From assembly GCF_004336635.1 (NCBI RefSeq), contig NZ_SJXH01000039.1:1-32490 (forward strand): a stretch of 32,490 nt of DNA. Reading direction: 5' to 3'. The position numbers and the translations under genes were made by a program. The stretch is from Acinetobacter sp. ANC 4862. GTDB taxonomy: Bacteria > Pseudomonadota > Gammaproteobacteria > Pseudomonadales > Moraxellaceae. Positions 14,719-23,210 of the stretch are shown here, piece by piece; the first letter of the stretch is position 1, and the number at the start of each line of letters is the position of its first letter. The notes beneath the pieces are model-generated. The model ran no database searches. It was not told where the DNA came from and saw only the letters and a list, made by a program, of their open reading frames with translations.

Positions 14719-16734
14719 TTATTTGGTTTTCACTTCATAACATGGTGCAAGATTAAATTGAATGCTACCGCCAGTGAATTTTGCCCACTTTTTCGCATCT
14801 TCGTCGGCTGAATCAATTGCACTATAAATGCTTTGGAAGCTGGCAAAACTGTTTGCCCATTTTACATCACTATCTGCTGAATCTTTAAAAGGCACATCAT
14901 CCGCAGCCGGTTTACCACCTGACCTCATTGCCAATAAGCGATTTAAGTTTAGTAATGCACCGCCAATCACAATAGAATCCCCCGAATTTGGAGAGGTCTG
15001 AATACTTGAGTTCATACCAATCAATGCACCATCCAGGCTTTGGAATACTTTGTCTGCCAGAATCATACGAATCGAGATTTTATTGCCATCCGTGCCAGAG
15101 CTAGTAAACGCACGACCCGTGGTTCCAATGCGATACTGCTGCACATTGTTGATATCAATCATGCTACTACCGAGTACATCAGCACCACTACAACCATTTG
15201 TGCCTGTCGACATATCGATGATTGTACCAGAGGAATCCGTCACCGTGACAGGCATGGCTTTCATATTGGTCCGAATATCACCATTGCGGTCAATCACAAT
15301 ACCCAGTTTCACGGTATTCACCGAGCTATCGGTAAATTTAAAGATCAAGTCTGCATACAGTGGAAAAATATAAGCCCCACTGCTGACATTATTTTCCGAT
15401 TTAAACACTTTACTGTCTAAATAGGTGATTGGGTAAATTTTATAAAGGTCGAGTGTGCCCTTAAAGCTTTCACTGTTGATCTGTTGTTGCCAGAGACCGT
15501 AATTTTTCTTGTCTTCTTCGTTGACTTCTTTTTTACCTGTCAGCAGTTTATAAAAACGTTCTTTACCGGCAATCATATAGTCATTGAACAATTTACCCTG
15601 CGTCACGATCAATGGCTGTGCATTGCTATCATCTACATTAAATTGGAAACCAGTTTGTGTAGTCAAATCCGGATTATTATTAATCGCTTTGGTAATTGGA
15701 TGAATCCAGCTGTCTTGCGGCAGTGCCGTCATTTGTACAGGCTTCACTTTACGGATCAATTGTGCATTTACGCCGCCAATACTGGTCACATCGGTCTCAG
15801 CTTTACCACGCCACTGTAAACCACTACCAAAGGTTTTGCCTTGACGATCCGTCATCACAATAAAGTGACCCACCAAATGCGTTGCTGATTTATCTTCAGC
15901 TTTACATTCCTCCTTGTTACAGCCCACCAAACCTTCCGTACCACTTAAGGCACTACCCAGGACTTCCTTACTAGAAAATAGTGAAAATTCAGGCTGATAC
16001 ACGGCTGCAGTCGTGATACGCATCAATTGAGTAATGACATCAAAAGCATCGGTATCAGAGACTTTAGAAATATCCACCCAAGGTTTGACTGCATCGGTGA
16101 AATCTTTATCCGACAAGCCTTTAAATTGCTCTGGCGTGATTAACGAGGTGATTTGCTCTAATTTTTTACGCTCTGCATCACCACCAATACTGATCGGCTG
16201 AATATCACGTGCATTGACAATTTGCTGACTTTGTAAACCCACTGCCTGAATCAGACGCACCAAACGAATGGCTACTTTAACCGTTGCATCATCAGGTGAT
16301 AATTTTTGCGCAGCTCTACCTTGAATTCCTGCTGCAATATCCAATAGGGTTAAACGCGGTAATTGCGCTACGCTGACATGGGCAATATTACTCATTGGAA
16401 ATGTACCCAATTCAATTTTCTTGTCTTTTTCCCCTTGCAAGAAGAAAGTAATTTTATCTGCTGCCTTACATGCACCAGTTGCCGCCCCACCATTTGGATC
16501 AAACAGCGTGGTAAAGCGGTTTTTGGTGTCACTACTACAAGTGAAATTTAAACCGTTTAATGGATAATCCAAGGCAAATTCAACACAGCCTGCTGTTCTC
16601 GCTTTACATGAACCGTTGGCCGTACTTTCATCATATACCTCAGGGATCACGTTGGCACTTTCTCCGCCACAGCCACTTAAAGCCATAACCAATGCGGTTG
16701 CTACAAAAGGTAATTTATATTTATTTATGTTCAT
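14719..16734 (-). CDS. filF: FilF, large outer-surface lipoprotein of the fil operon
   Basis: Protein of 671 residues with a lipoprotein signal: MNINKYKLPFVATALVMA then LSGCGG, with the lipidated Cys at 22 and Gly-Gly after it, consistent with outer-membrane sorting. The mature part starts with short Cys-containing loops (GSCKARTAGC, NFTCSSD, TGACKAAD, VGCNKEEC), probably disulphide-bonded, then a helical region (about 125-250), then mostly beta-rich sequence to the end (NLAPCYEV). I recognise no named enzymatic domain. In Acinetobacter annotation the last gene of this set is called FilF, a putative pilus assembly protein and surface antigen. Its position 23 nt after filE makes it the distal gene of the operon. 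Confidence 0.8.
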   Translation of the reverse strand: MNINKYKLPFVATALVMALSGCGGESANVIPEVYDESTANGSCKARTAGCVEFALDYPLNGLNFTCSSDTKNRFTTLFDPNGGAATGACKAADKITFFLQGEKDKKIELGTFPMSNIAHVSVAQLPRLTLLDIAAGIQGRAAQKLSPDDATVKVAIRLVRLIQAVGLQSQQIVNARDIQPISIGGDAERKKLEQITSLITPEQFKGLSDKDFTDAVKPWVDISKVSDTDAFDVITQLMRITTAAVYQPEFSLFSSKEVLGSALSGTEGLVGCNKEECKAEDKSATHLVGHFIVMTDRQGKTFGSGLQWRGKAETDVTSIGGVNAQLIRKVKPVQMTALPQDSWIHPITKAINNNPDLTTQTGFQFNVDDSNAQPLIVTQGKLFNDYMIAGKERFYKLLTGKKEVNEEDKKNYGLWQQQINSESFKGTLDLYKIYPITYLDSKVFKSENNVSSGAYIFPLYADLIFKFTDSSVNTVKLGIVIDRNGDIRTNMKAMPVTVTDSSGTIIDMSTGTNGCSGADVLGSSMIDINNVQQYRIGTTGRAFTSSGTDGNKISIRMILADKVFQSLDGALIGMNSSIQTSPNSGDSIVIGGALLNLNRLLAMRSGGKPAADDVPFKDSADSDVKWANSFASFQSIYSAIDSADEDAKKWAKFTGGSIQFNLAPCYEVKTK

Positions 16735-16757
16735 CCTGACTCTCTTTTATTCTATCC

Positions 16758-17984
16758 CTAACGGATTGCAACGAGTTTAATTTGCCCGTGATTGGTTAAC
16801 GCACGATCTTCAACCTCGATGGCTGAAGCCAACGGTGTCAGCAATATATATTTGCTGTTTGCAGGCACATGTAATACCCCTTCTATTTTTTCGTGCTGAA
16901 TGAGGGTAGATGCCCCCTCTTGATTTTTATATCCACCTGCACCTTCTAAAACACACCCTTTTGCATCTAAAAACACCACAAAAGGCCAATAAAAGGTGGG
17001 GTTATTCTGCCGTGATGCATACGAATTCAGCTGAATATTCTGCACAGATGGATTCAGGGCAGCGACTTCAAAATCGAACTCATCATTCAGCGGTGCACGT
17101 GGCCAAAACTTAACCTCTTTATTTAAATCAAGTTTTTTTACTTTTTTCAGTTTTTTTTCAGAAAAACATTGTTGCCCCAAACCATTAATCACATCTGCTT
17201 GTGAAACACGGTAATAAGTCTTTGCCAAGGTAATCGGGCCGGTATCTTGCACGACATTACGTTTAAACAGGGATTGCATTGTGGATTTACCCACACCTTT
17301 TTCACGTTCCACCGTTTGTAAACGTGTTGCACCATGTTTAAGATCAATGATGCCTTCAGGCATCGTGTAAAAACGCTTTTTGCCTTCTAAGTTAAATTCT
17401 TTATCTTCTAAATATTCGTTTTTGACATATTGCTGTCCATCGATATCCACAAAAGCGGTATTTTCTGAGTTTTGCTGAATAATCAAAGGTTTTACTTCTA
17501 AGACTTTTTGTGAAATTACAGCCTGCTGTTGAAGCACCGGTTGGTTTTCAGTAGCAAGAGGTTGACTATTAACTGGAGAAACTGGGATTGATTGCAGCTG
17601 CATTTTTTCTGCAACCTGAAGCTTCACAGCACTTTTGGTCTGTGTTTCTATAGTTTTCACTGTGCCAAGATCGGTCTGAGTACTCGATTCAACTTTTCGA
17701 GTTTTAACTAATTTTTCAGGTGTAGCAATAGCTGTCTGAACAATAGGATGCTGCGCTGAACTTGTTGCAAATGATGCTTTTTGCTCATCAGCAGGCAGGC
17801 TCTGCTGTTGTACAATAACGGGTTTTGGATTAGTTTTTGCAGCAGTCGCTTTTGGCGGCTCACGTTGAATGACTATTGGACGACCGTCAGGGCCAATAAT
17901 GGTATGAAACTCTCCTGCATATGACCACGATACTTGCGCTAAACTTAACGTCAGTATCGTTTTCATCAATAAATTCCCTTTCAT
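16758..17984 (-). CDS. filE: FilE, exported protein of the fil operon
   Basis: Protein of 408 residues. The start MKGNLLMKTILTLSLAQVSWSYAG looks like a signal peptide. A 150-residue low-complexity region rich in Gln, Lys, Thr, Pro and Val follows, beginning with GPDGRPIVIQREPPK. A short conserved-looking block (FVDIDGQQYVKNEYLEDKEF) follows. The C-terminal 130 residues form a beta domain (APLNDEFDFEV, FYWPFVVFLDAKGCVLEG, GVLHVPANSKYILLTPLA) whose pattern recalls the MalM periplasmic family; that is a weak resemblance only. It is 13 nt from filD and 23 nt from filF. Role unknown; it could be a periplasmic link between the barrels and FilF. Confidence 0.78.
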   Translation of the reverse strand: MKGNLLMKTILTLSLAQVSWSYAGEFHTIIGPDGRPIVIQREPPKATAAKTNPKPVIVQQQSLPADEQKASFATSSAQHPIVQTAIATPEKLVKTRKVESSTQTDLGTVKTIETQTKSAVKLQVAEKMQLQSIPVSPVNSQPLATENQPVLQQQAVISQKVLEVKPLIIQQNSENTAFVDIDGQQYVKNEYLEDKEFNLEGKKRFYTMPEGIIDLKHGATRLQTVEREKGVGKSTMQSLFKRNVVQDTGPITLAKTYYRVSQADVINGLGQQCFSEKKLKKVKKLDLNKEVKFWPRAPLNDEFDFEVAALNPSVQNIQLNSYASRQNNPTFYWPFVVFLDAKGCVLEGAGGYKNQEGASTLIQHEKIEGVLHVPANSKYILLTPLASAIEVEDRALTNHGQIKLVAIR

Positions 17985-17997
17985 TCTTTTCCTTTGT

Positions 17998-19662
17998 TTA
18001 CCAACGTGTTCTATAGTTCAATCCTAGAATGGTTATTTTTGTATTGGTTTTCACATTCAGGCCCGCGTATGGGTTAAGCAGTAAGTTATTTACGCCTGTT
18101 TGGTTGGCTAAACTACTGGTATTGGCTGGAATATTATCTCGGCTGCGTAAGAAACCGATAGACAAGTCTAAATCGGTGTCTGCATCCCAACGATAGCCCA
18201 CGCCCATACCAAACAATTGTGAATTGTTGATTGGGATCATGGTGTTTCGTTTACCATCTGGAATGGCACTTGAACGTGGCTCATAACCCGCTCGTAGTTT
18301 TAAACGATCGGTTGCTGAATATTCCATACCAATACCGAAGCTCCACGGCGAGGTAAAACCAAGCGGTAAAGATAACGAAGCGTCACTGACATTTTCAGAG
18401 AGTAATTTTGCAACTTTTAAAGCTGAAATTTGTCGGTCAAACTCAAACGTAAATTTGTCCCATGCGCTATAGTCAGTCCAGCCCACATCGAAACTCACCT
18501 GTAAATCCGGCATGACTTTATATTTAATCCCGGCTTGAAAATGCGCAGGATATTCAAAGTCCATGGACACCAAACCCGATTCACTCGATGGAATGTAATT
18601 CGGGAAGCCTAAAATAGCTGCAAGAATTTGTCCGGTTGGCGATGACATCAAGCCTTTAATTAATTCTTGTGGTGCTTTGGCATTATCAATATGGTATTTC
18701 CCTTTTAAGCGCATTTTTGCTGCACTTTGATAGACCATACCGAAACTAAAATCATCCGTTGGCTCCCACAGTACCCCCAAGTTAAAACTTGGACTTAAGG
18801 ATTGCTCCACTGCTAATTGCATTTGACCGAATTTACCGAATGGGTTCATACCTTCTTCGGCATTGCACATCCCCAGTAATAGAATGTCGGTAATAATGTC
18901 TGAATTTTCTTTAAATGGCGTACAAACGACCTCATCGATCATTCGCAACATACCAATTAATTCATTGGGGAAACGTAAATCGGTTTTGAGACCCATGGCT
19001 TGGTAAGACATACCAATACCACCACCAATCGAAAGTTGATCATTGACCTGGTAACCCACGGATGGAGATAAATAGGTAATCCGTTCTAAGGCAACCTGTT
19101 GCCCCATATAATTACCCGGATTACCATTTTCAGCACCAAAACCAGCAACCAGTGGCGCATAAACTGCCGTCGCATAAGTCGCTTTAGAACCCGGCGGGTT
19201 ATAGGCAATCCCCATGGTAGGTGCGACCAATGGCATACCTTCGCCTAAATCCACCATCTTTTTCAAAATAGGAACATAAAGACTTGGATATTCAACATCG
19301 CCACGAACTTTATCTTTAAAATCAGTACAGATATCAGATGCAACCTCTGGTCCATCATTACAGACCAATGGATCATCTGAATAGCCAAAGACGTTATAGC
19401 CTGGTGGTACGCTAAATTCACGTTGAAGGTCAAAGTTGGCAACAATAATTTGTTGCTCTGTTTGCAGACCTTCAATCTTGGTCAAGCCCGCAGGGTTAAA
19501 GTGAACAGCGTTTACCCCTGGTGGATCTGCGGTAACCGCATTACCCATACTCAAGGAACGTAAATCTACAGAAAGGTTGGTGCCTAACTGTGCAAATGTA
19601 GCACTTGAACAGCCCGTTAAGAGAATGGCACTAACGAGCGGTCTGAGTCGAATTTTATACAT
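17998..19662 (-). CDS. filD: FilD, FadL/OmpP1-type outer membrane protein
   Basis: Outer-membrane barrel of 554 residues in the FadL/OmpP1/TodX family. The family N-terminus is clear: SVDLRSLSMGNAVTADPPGVNAVHFNPAGL with the NPAG motif. Barrel segments include WEPTDDFSFGMVYQS, QVSFDVGWTDYSAWD, RLKLRAGYEPRSSAIP and a final aromatic strand ILGLNYRTRW. FadL members carry hydrophobic substrates across the outer membrane, but a fil member could have another cargo. The signal peptide has both a lipobox-like LLTGC (Cys18) and a signal-peptidase-I site (TFA-Q), so its processing is ambiguous. GAGG lies 8 nt before the ATG. Confidence 0.85.
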   Translation of the reverse strand: MYKIRLRPLVSAILLTGCSSATFAQLGTNLSVDLRSLSMGNAVTADPPGVNAVHFNPAGLTKIEGLQTEQQIIVANFDLQREFSVPPGYNVFGYSDDPLVCNDGPEVASDICTDFKDKVRGDVEYPSLYVPILKKMVDLGEGMPLVAPTMGIAYNPPGSKATYATAVYAPLVAGFGAENGNPGNYMGQQVALERITYLSPSVGYQVNDQLSIGGGIGMSYQAMGLKTDLRFPNELIGMLRMIDEVVCTPFKENSDIITDILLLGMCNAEEGMNPFGKFGQMQLAVEQSLSPSFNLGVLWEPTDDFSFGMVYQSAAKMRLKGKYHIDNAKAPQELIKGLMSSPTGQILAAILGFPNYIPSSESGLVSMDFEYPAHFQAGIKYKVMPDLQVSFDVGWTDYSAWDKFTFEFDRQISALKVAKLLSENVSDASLSLPLGFTSPWSFGIGMEYSATDRLKLRAGYEPRSSAIPDGKRNTMIPINNSQLFGMGVGYRWDADTDLDLSIGFLRSRDNIPANTSSLANQTGVNNLLLNPYAGLNVKTNTKITILGLNYRTRW

Positions 19663-19674
19663 ACGACCGTCCTC

Positions 19675-20916
19675 TTAGCGAATTTTCTTACCAAAGCCTA
19701 AAATATCAAGTGGGAATGACAAACCCAATGAAACGTCTGGCGCATCTTCCGTCAAACCAAAGCCTACCGTACCGTTCACAATTGTTTCTGGAGATACACG
19801 CACCCCAAGAGAAATCGCTAAAGTTGAACTGGTTTGATCGGCTGGTGAATAGGATTCACCGCTGCTGTAGGTAAATTCAGAGCCGGTATTAAAGCTTTGT
19901 TGATACGACATGGTCATCGATACGTCATAGTTAAATGAGTATGCGAAACCAAAAGAGAAACCGCCACTGATGCCTGGTTCAAACTCATCAATGACACGGC
20001 TACCACGGCGTTGGTTTAGACCACTTTCCTTAAAACCATAGTTTGCAGAAACTGAGGCGAACAGAACCACTGGGTCGATATATTTACGTGTACTTGCACC
20101 AACACCGACAGAATAATATCCCTTACCTGTGGCTAAGTCGGTCGCAGAGTTGACTTCGTATGGACTGTCACCGCTTTTGGTCGATAAATTACCGAATAAA
20201 ATCAGCGGTAAACGACCTGCTTGTAATGGAAATGGCTCCCAACGTGCCCCCAAAGAAATATCACCTAAACCTGCTGTAGAGGTATCCTTTAATAAGTCTG
20301 TTTTTGCTACCAATGGTAATGAAGCAGTAAAGGTTAAATTGTCTAAAATACCGTACTGTGCAGTAAAAGTATTAGTAATTGAGTGTGTTGCATTTTCTTG
20401 AACACGCAGTTGATAGAGCTGACCTTGAGCCATCTCCATATCAAGTTGTGTATCACGATAATAGGTATAGTCAATATCATAATAAGATGAGATATCACCT
20501 TTTTTGATTAATGAATACTGGCGTTCGTTTGATGTAAATACTTCTTGTAAATTGGCTTCTTTACTGACGTCGCCTTCTTGCTGTTGCAGAGCTGAAGATG
20601 CTTGCGATTTTTCATCTACTGGTGATGTTTCGGTTACAGGTTGCGCGTTTACAGACTGTGCCGCCACTGCTTCAACTTGCGCTTCCTGTTCATCTACAGT
20701 CTCATACTCACCTAATGCTGGCTCTTCTGCAGCATTAGCCCCTCCTACTAAATTAGCATCTGCAGTAGACTGGGATGCTGTTGATTCAACCTCTTCTTGC
20801 TGATCTACAACTTCATACTCCCCCAATCCTGGCTGCTCTTCAGCTGCATAAGCTGCGCCCATCAGCATTTGAATACTGATCGCTAATAGGGTTTTGTTCA
20901 TCCATTTACTGTTCAT
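19675..20916 (-). CDS. filC: FilC, outer membrane barrel with repeated N-terminal extension
   Basis: Protein of 413 residues. After a signal peptide (to AYA) comes an acidic, Gln/Glu-rich extension of about 120 residues with two copies of a block of the form EE(Q)P-LGEYE-VD-QE. A predicted beta-barrel follows from about 150, with alternating strands such as TFTASLPLVAKTDLL, SLGARWEPFPLQAGRLPL, YYSVGVGASTRKYI and GFSFGFAYSFNYDVSMTMS, ending LDILGFGKKIR. The extension-plus-barrel layout resembles FapF of the Pseudomonas fap system, and the barrel resembles the phenol-degradation MetA/transporter-type porins. A GTG lies four codons upstream, but the ATG at 20916 has GGTGGG at a good distance. 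Confidence 0.82.
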   Translation of the reverse strand: MNSKWMNKTLLAISIQMLMGAAYAAEEQPGLGEYEVVDQQEEVESTASQSTADANLVGGANAAEEPALGEYETVDEQEAQVEAVAAQSVNAQPVTETSPVDEKSQASSALQQQEGDVSKEANLQEVFTSNERQYSLIKKGDISSYYDIDYTYYRDTQLDMEMAQGQLYQLRVQENATHSITNTFTAQYGILDNLTFTASLPLVAKTDLLKDTSTAGLGDISLGARWEPFPLQAGRLPLILFGNLSTKSGDSPYEVNSATDLATGKGYYSVGVGASTRKYIDPVVLFASVSANYGFKESGLNQRRGSRVIDEFEPGISGGFSFGFAYSFNYDVSMTMSYQQSFNTGSEFTYSSGESYSPADQTSSTLAISLGVRVSPETIVNGTVGFGLTEDAPDVSLGLSFPLDILGFGKKIR

Positions 20917-20969
20917 ATTCCATCCCACCAGTTTTTTATTTTTTTTTAAAGCTCAATCTTTCTTAAACG

Positions 20970-21809
20970 TTATTTATTTTTATAATAAAGACGCAAGAAA
21001 TTATAATTTAAGTCCCCATAAGAATCTGATTCTTCATTCATATTTTTATCAAGTCGAATCGTAGATGCTTTATCGGCAATTTTGTCCATATAAAATTGCG
21101 GGTATTGCATGTTTACCAAGGCATAACGATTCACGGTTGCATCTTCTACATGACGCATATCCGAATCTTGTAAAGCCAATAATTTTTTACGGTTTTCTGG
21201 TGCAACATTAATTAAGAATAAGGTGTTATTTTCCCAAATTTCTTTAAAACGTACTTCATCGAAACTAATATTCCCCAATGCAGGGTCTGCGACATAGACG
21301 CGGCCATTTTTATACGCTTTAAACACTACAAAATGTTTAAAGCCAGCATAGGAAATTGGCACAATGGCAGGTTGCCCTTGCTTCACCAAGTCACTAAATT
21401 CCCCGCGATAGCCACCACTTTCAAAGCCAATTGCGCTGACAAAACGCTTCATATCCAGCAGTGAAAAGCTACGGCGCTCAATAATTTTGTCGGTCTCACC
21501 AAATTTCATCAGACCATCCATAACCTGTTGTTCGGTTAAAGTCGCATTGAGATTGGTATAACCATTTAATAGGGTGGTTAACGCAGCAGAACCACAACTA
21601 TAGTCATAGGCTTGGTGAACAATGCCACGAAATTGATCGACGATTGCCGGTTTAACCTGTACGGTTTCGCGGTGCATACGGGTGAAAGAATCATTACGAG
21701 AGTCTAAAGTCTCGGTATAGTACACAGCCTCGGCTGGTTTCTTCTTTATATCAAAAGCTTCTGTGGCAAAGTAATACATCAATGCCGAGCCTAATGCGAT
21801 CTCTAACAT
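20970..21809 (-). CDS. filB: FilB, exported C39-type cysteine peptidase
   Basis: Protein of 279 residues with a short hydrophobic N-terminal segment (ALGSALMYYFATEAF, signal or anchor) and a C39 peptidase domain. Catalytic residues: Cys72 in YDYSCGSAALTTLL, His159 in GFKHFVVFK and Asp175 in VADPALG. The Gln of the oxyanion hole appears as HQAYDYSCG just before the Cys. C39 peptidases remove leader peptides, often after Gly-Gly; FapD, the peptidase of the fap amyloid operon, belongs to this group. A substrate among FilA or FilC is possible but unproven. The C-terminal 90 residues are helical and unrecognised. It is separated from filA by a strong terminator. Confidence 0.85.
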   Translation of the reverse strand: MLEIALGSALMYYFATEAFDIKKKPAEAVYYTETLDSRNDSFTRMHRETVQVKPAIVDQFRGIVHQAYDYSCGSAALTTLLNGYTNLNATLTEQQVMDGLMKFGETDKIIERRSFSLLDMKRFVSAIGFESGGYRGEFSDLVKQGQPAIVPISYAGFKHFVVFKAYKNGRVYVADPALGNISFDEVRFKEIWENNTLFLINVAPENRKKLLALQDSDMRHVEDATVNRYALVNMQYPQFYMDKIADKASTIRLDKNMNEESDSYGDLNYNFLRLYYKNK

Positions 21810-21963
21810 ATTATCTAACTTTTCTAGTTATCGGCATGACGTGCCATTTTTCATTATTTTAGAGTAGAAACTCTACTTCCCTGTTTTAGCAAGATACCTT
21901 TTTTTCGAAAAAAAAACAGTATTTTTTTTATTTTTTTGAAAAATTCAACAATATTTATGTAAA

Positions 21964-21991
21964 AAAAAGCGCGTGTAAACACGCGCTTTTT
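21964..21991 (-). terminator. Strong terminator between filA and filB
   Basis: Perfect hairpin AAAAAGCGCGTGT / ACACGCGCTTTTT, followed by more T on the minus strand. It lies 11 nt after the filA stop. It would cut most filA transcripts and lower expression of filB-filF relative to filA. Confidence 0.9.
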
Positions 21992-22002
21992 CAAGCAAAA
22001 AC

Positions 22003-22953
22003 TTAGTGACCGCGAATTGTGATAATCGCACCCGGAACATATTGCCCCTGAGCCGGGCTGAAGTAAGTTTGCATACCTTGAACTTCCATATCGCCAATAG
22101 AAGCAGCAGTTTTGCTACCCAAATGGATACCTTGGATGTAGTTATCGTGTGCACCGCTTGTGCTCACGATACGTACATACCCTTTATCGTTATCTTCTTC
22201 ACCAATTACACTGATGCTTTGGTTCAATACTAAGTTACGGCTATTCGCATCTGCCACTTGAATTTTGTCAAGGTGGATCACACCCGCTGCACGTGTTGCA
22301 GTTTTGGTTGAGTTATCCAAGATACCCAAATCAGTAATGGTTAAACCACCGATCATAGTTGCATTCAATTTAATCATTGCGCCTTGTGGTGCAGCACCCA
22401 ATTGAATATTTGCAGCCATTGGACCAGTTTTTACTGAAAGACCAGTTAAGATAGCGTTCTCTTGACCCGTACCACCACGACGGATTGTTGCTGCATTTGC
22501 TGCAGGTGCATCAGCAGATGATACAACGCCAATTTCACCGATATTGATATCTAAACCAGATACTTGTGCGGCAATATTAATGAATGGATTGCCACCGTTT
22601 GCATCAGAGTCAATTTGCAAATCAGCTAAGTTACGTGAAGACAGTAAGTAAGCACCACCGTTGTCGTAATTTGCGCCAATCACAATACCTTTAGTTGTAG
22701 TAGCACCAGTACCATTCGCTTTGATATAAATAGCACCTGCTTCACCAGTACCACCTAAAGCAGCATCAGCTAAACCGTCATTATCGTGAATAAATAGTTT
22801 TTCGATTTCGATTTTAGAAATACCAATCCCGATGTTAATACCATCTTGACCAGTTGTAGCACCCAATGAAGCATCGTCCATTGCTTGCATTGCCATCGCA
22901 TTTGCACTAATTGCCAATGAAGAAACTAAAGCAAGTTTAGTAAATTTTTTCAT
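22003..22953 (-). CDS. filA: FilA, secreted likely subunit of the fil system
   Basis: Protein of 316 residues with a signal peptide (MKKFTKLALVSSLAISANAMA) and the start motif MDDASLGATTGQDGI, known from FilA-like proteins (MDD-x-LS-xTGQ-G-I). The rest is Gly/Ala/Asn/Ile/Thr-rich with no Cys, and alternating hydrophobic patterns suggest beta-strands or a beta-solenoid: IEKLFIHDNDGLADAAL, GAIYIKANGTG, LDINIGEIGVV, MIGGLTITDLGILDN, GYVRIVSTSGAHDN. Acinetobacter annotation calls it a putative pilus assembly protein. An alternative start 18 codons upstream (23007) exists, but GGGAGAG lies just before the ATG at 22953 and the signal peptide begins there. It has a long leader and is followed by a strong terminator. 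Confidence 0.85.
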   Translation of the reverse strand: MKKFTKLALVSSLAISANAMAMQAMDDASLGATTGQDGINIGIGISKIEIEKLFIHDNDGLADAALGGTGEAGAIYIKANGTGATTTKGIVIGANYDNGGAYLLSSRNLADLQIDSDANGGNPFINIAAQVSGLDINIGEIGVVSSADAPAANAATIRRGGTGQENAILTGLSVKTGPMAANIQLGAAPQGAMIKLNATMIGGLTITDLGILDNSTKTATRAAGVIHLDKIQVADANSRNLVLNQSISVIGEEDNDKGYVRIVSTSGAHDNYIQGIHLGSKTAASIGDMEVQGMQTYFSPAQGQYVPGAIITIRGH

Positions 22954-23070
22954 TCGTACTCTCCCAAGAGTATTATTTTTTTGATTGTCAACCACTCGAT
23001 ATTCCATGTTGTTTTTTGTTTTTGGACAACAATGGAGTCTTTCCTTGAGCAGCCTGTTTGCCCTACTAAA

Positions 23071-23097
23071 GTTATATGTGTGTCATTTTTTGTTCAA
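23071..23097 (-). promoter_or_regulatory. Candidate promoter of the fil operon
   Basis: Minus-strand TTGAAC (-35) and TATAAC (-10) with a 15-bp spacer, shorter than optimal. It would give a filA leader of about 110 nt. Confidence 0.35.
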
Positions 23098-23210
23098 CTG
23101 CTGTTGGTCGCAATCCATATGTTACCGATAAACGGTATTTACAGTTTTTCTACATAAATATTGTTATAGAATAGGCGATCTATGTATAGCCTTTTATAAT
23201 TTAACATCGT

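Noticed and set aside
21888..21945. Hairpin of T7 and A7 runs between filA and filB as a second terminator
   Set aside because: The stem is only A/T around CG and lies in a run of homopolymers; stability is too low to call.
23138..23172. pabB promoter with TTTACA and TAGAAT
   Set aside because: The spacing is about 23 bp, too long for a sigma-70 promoter.
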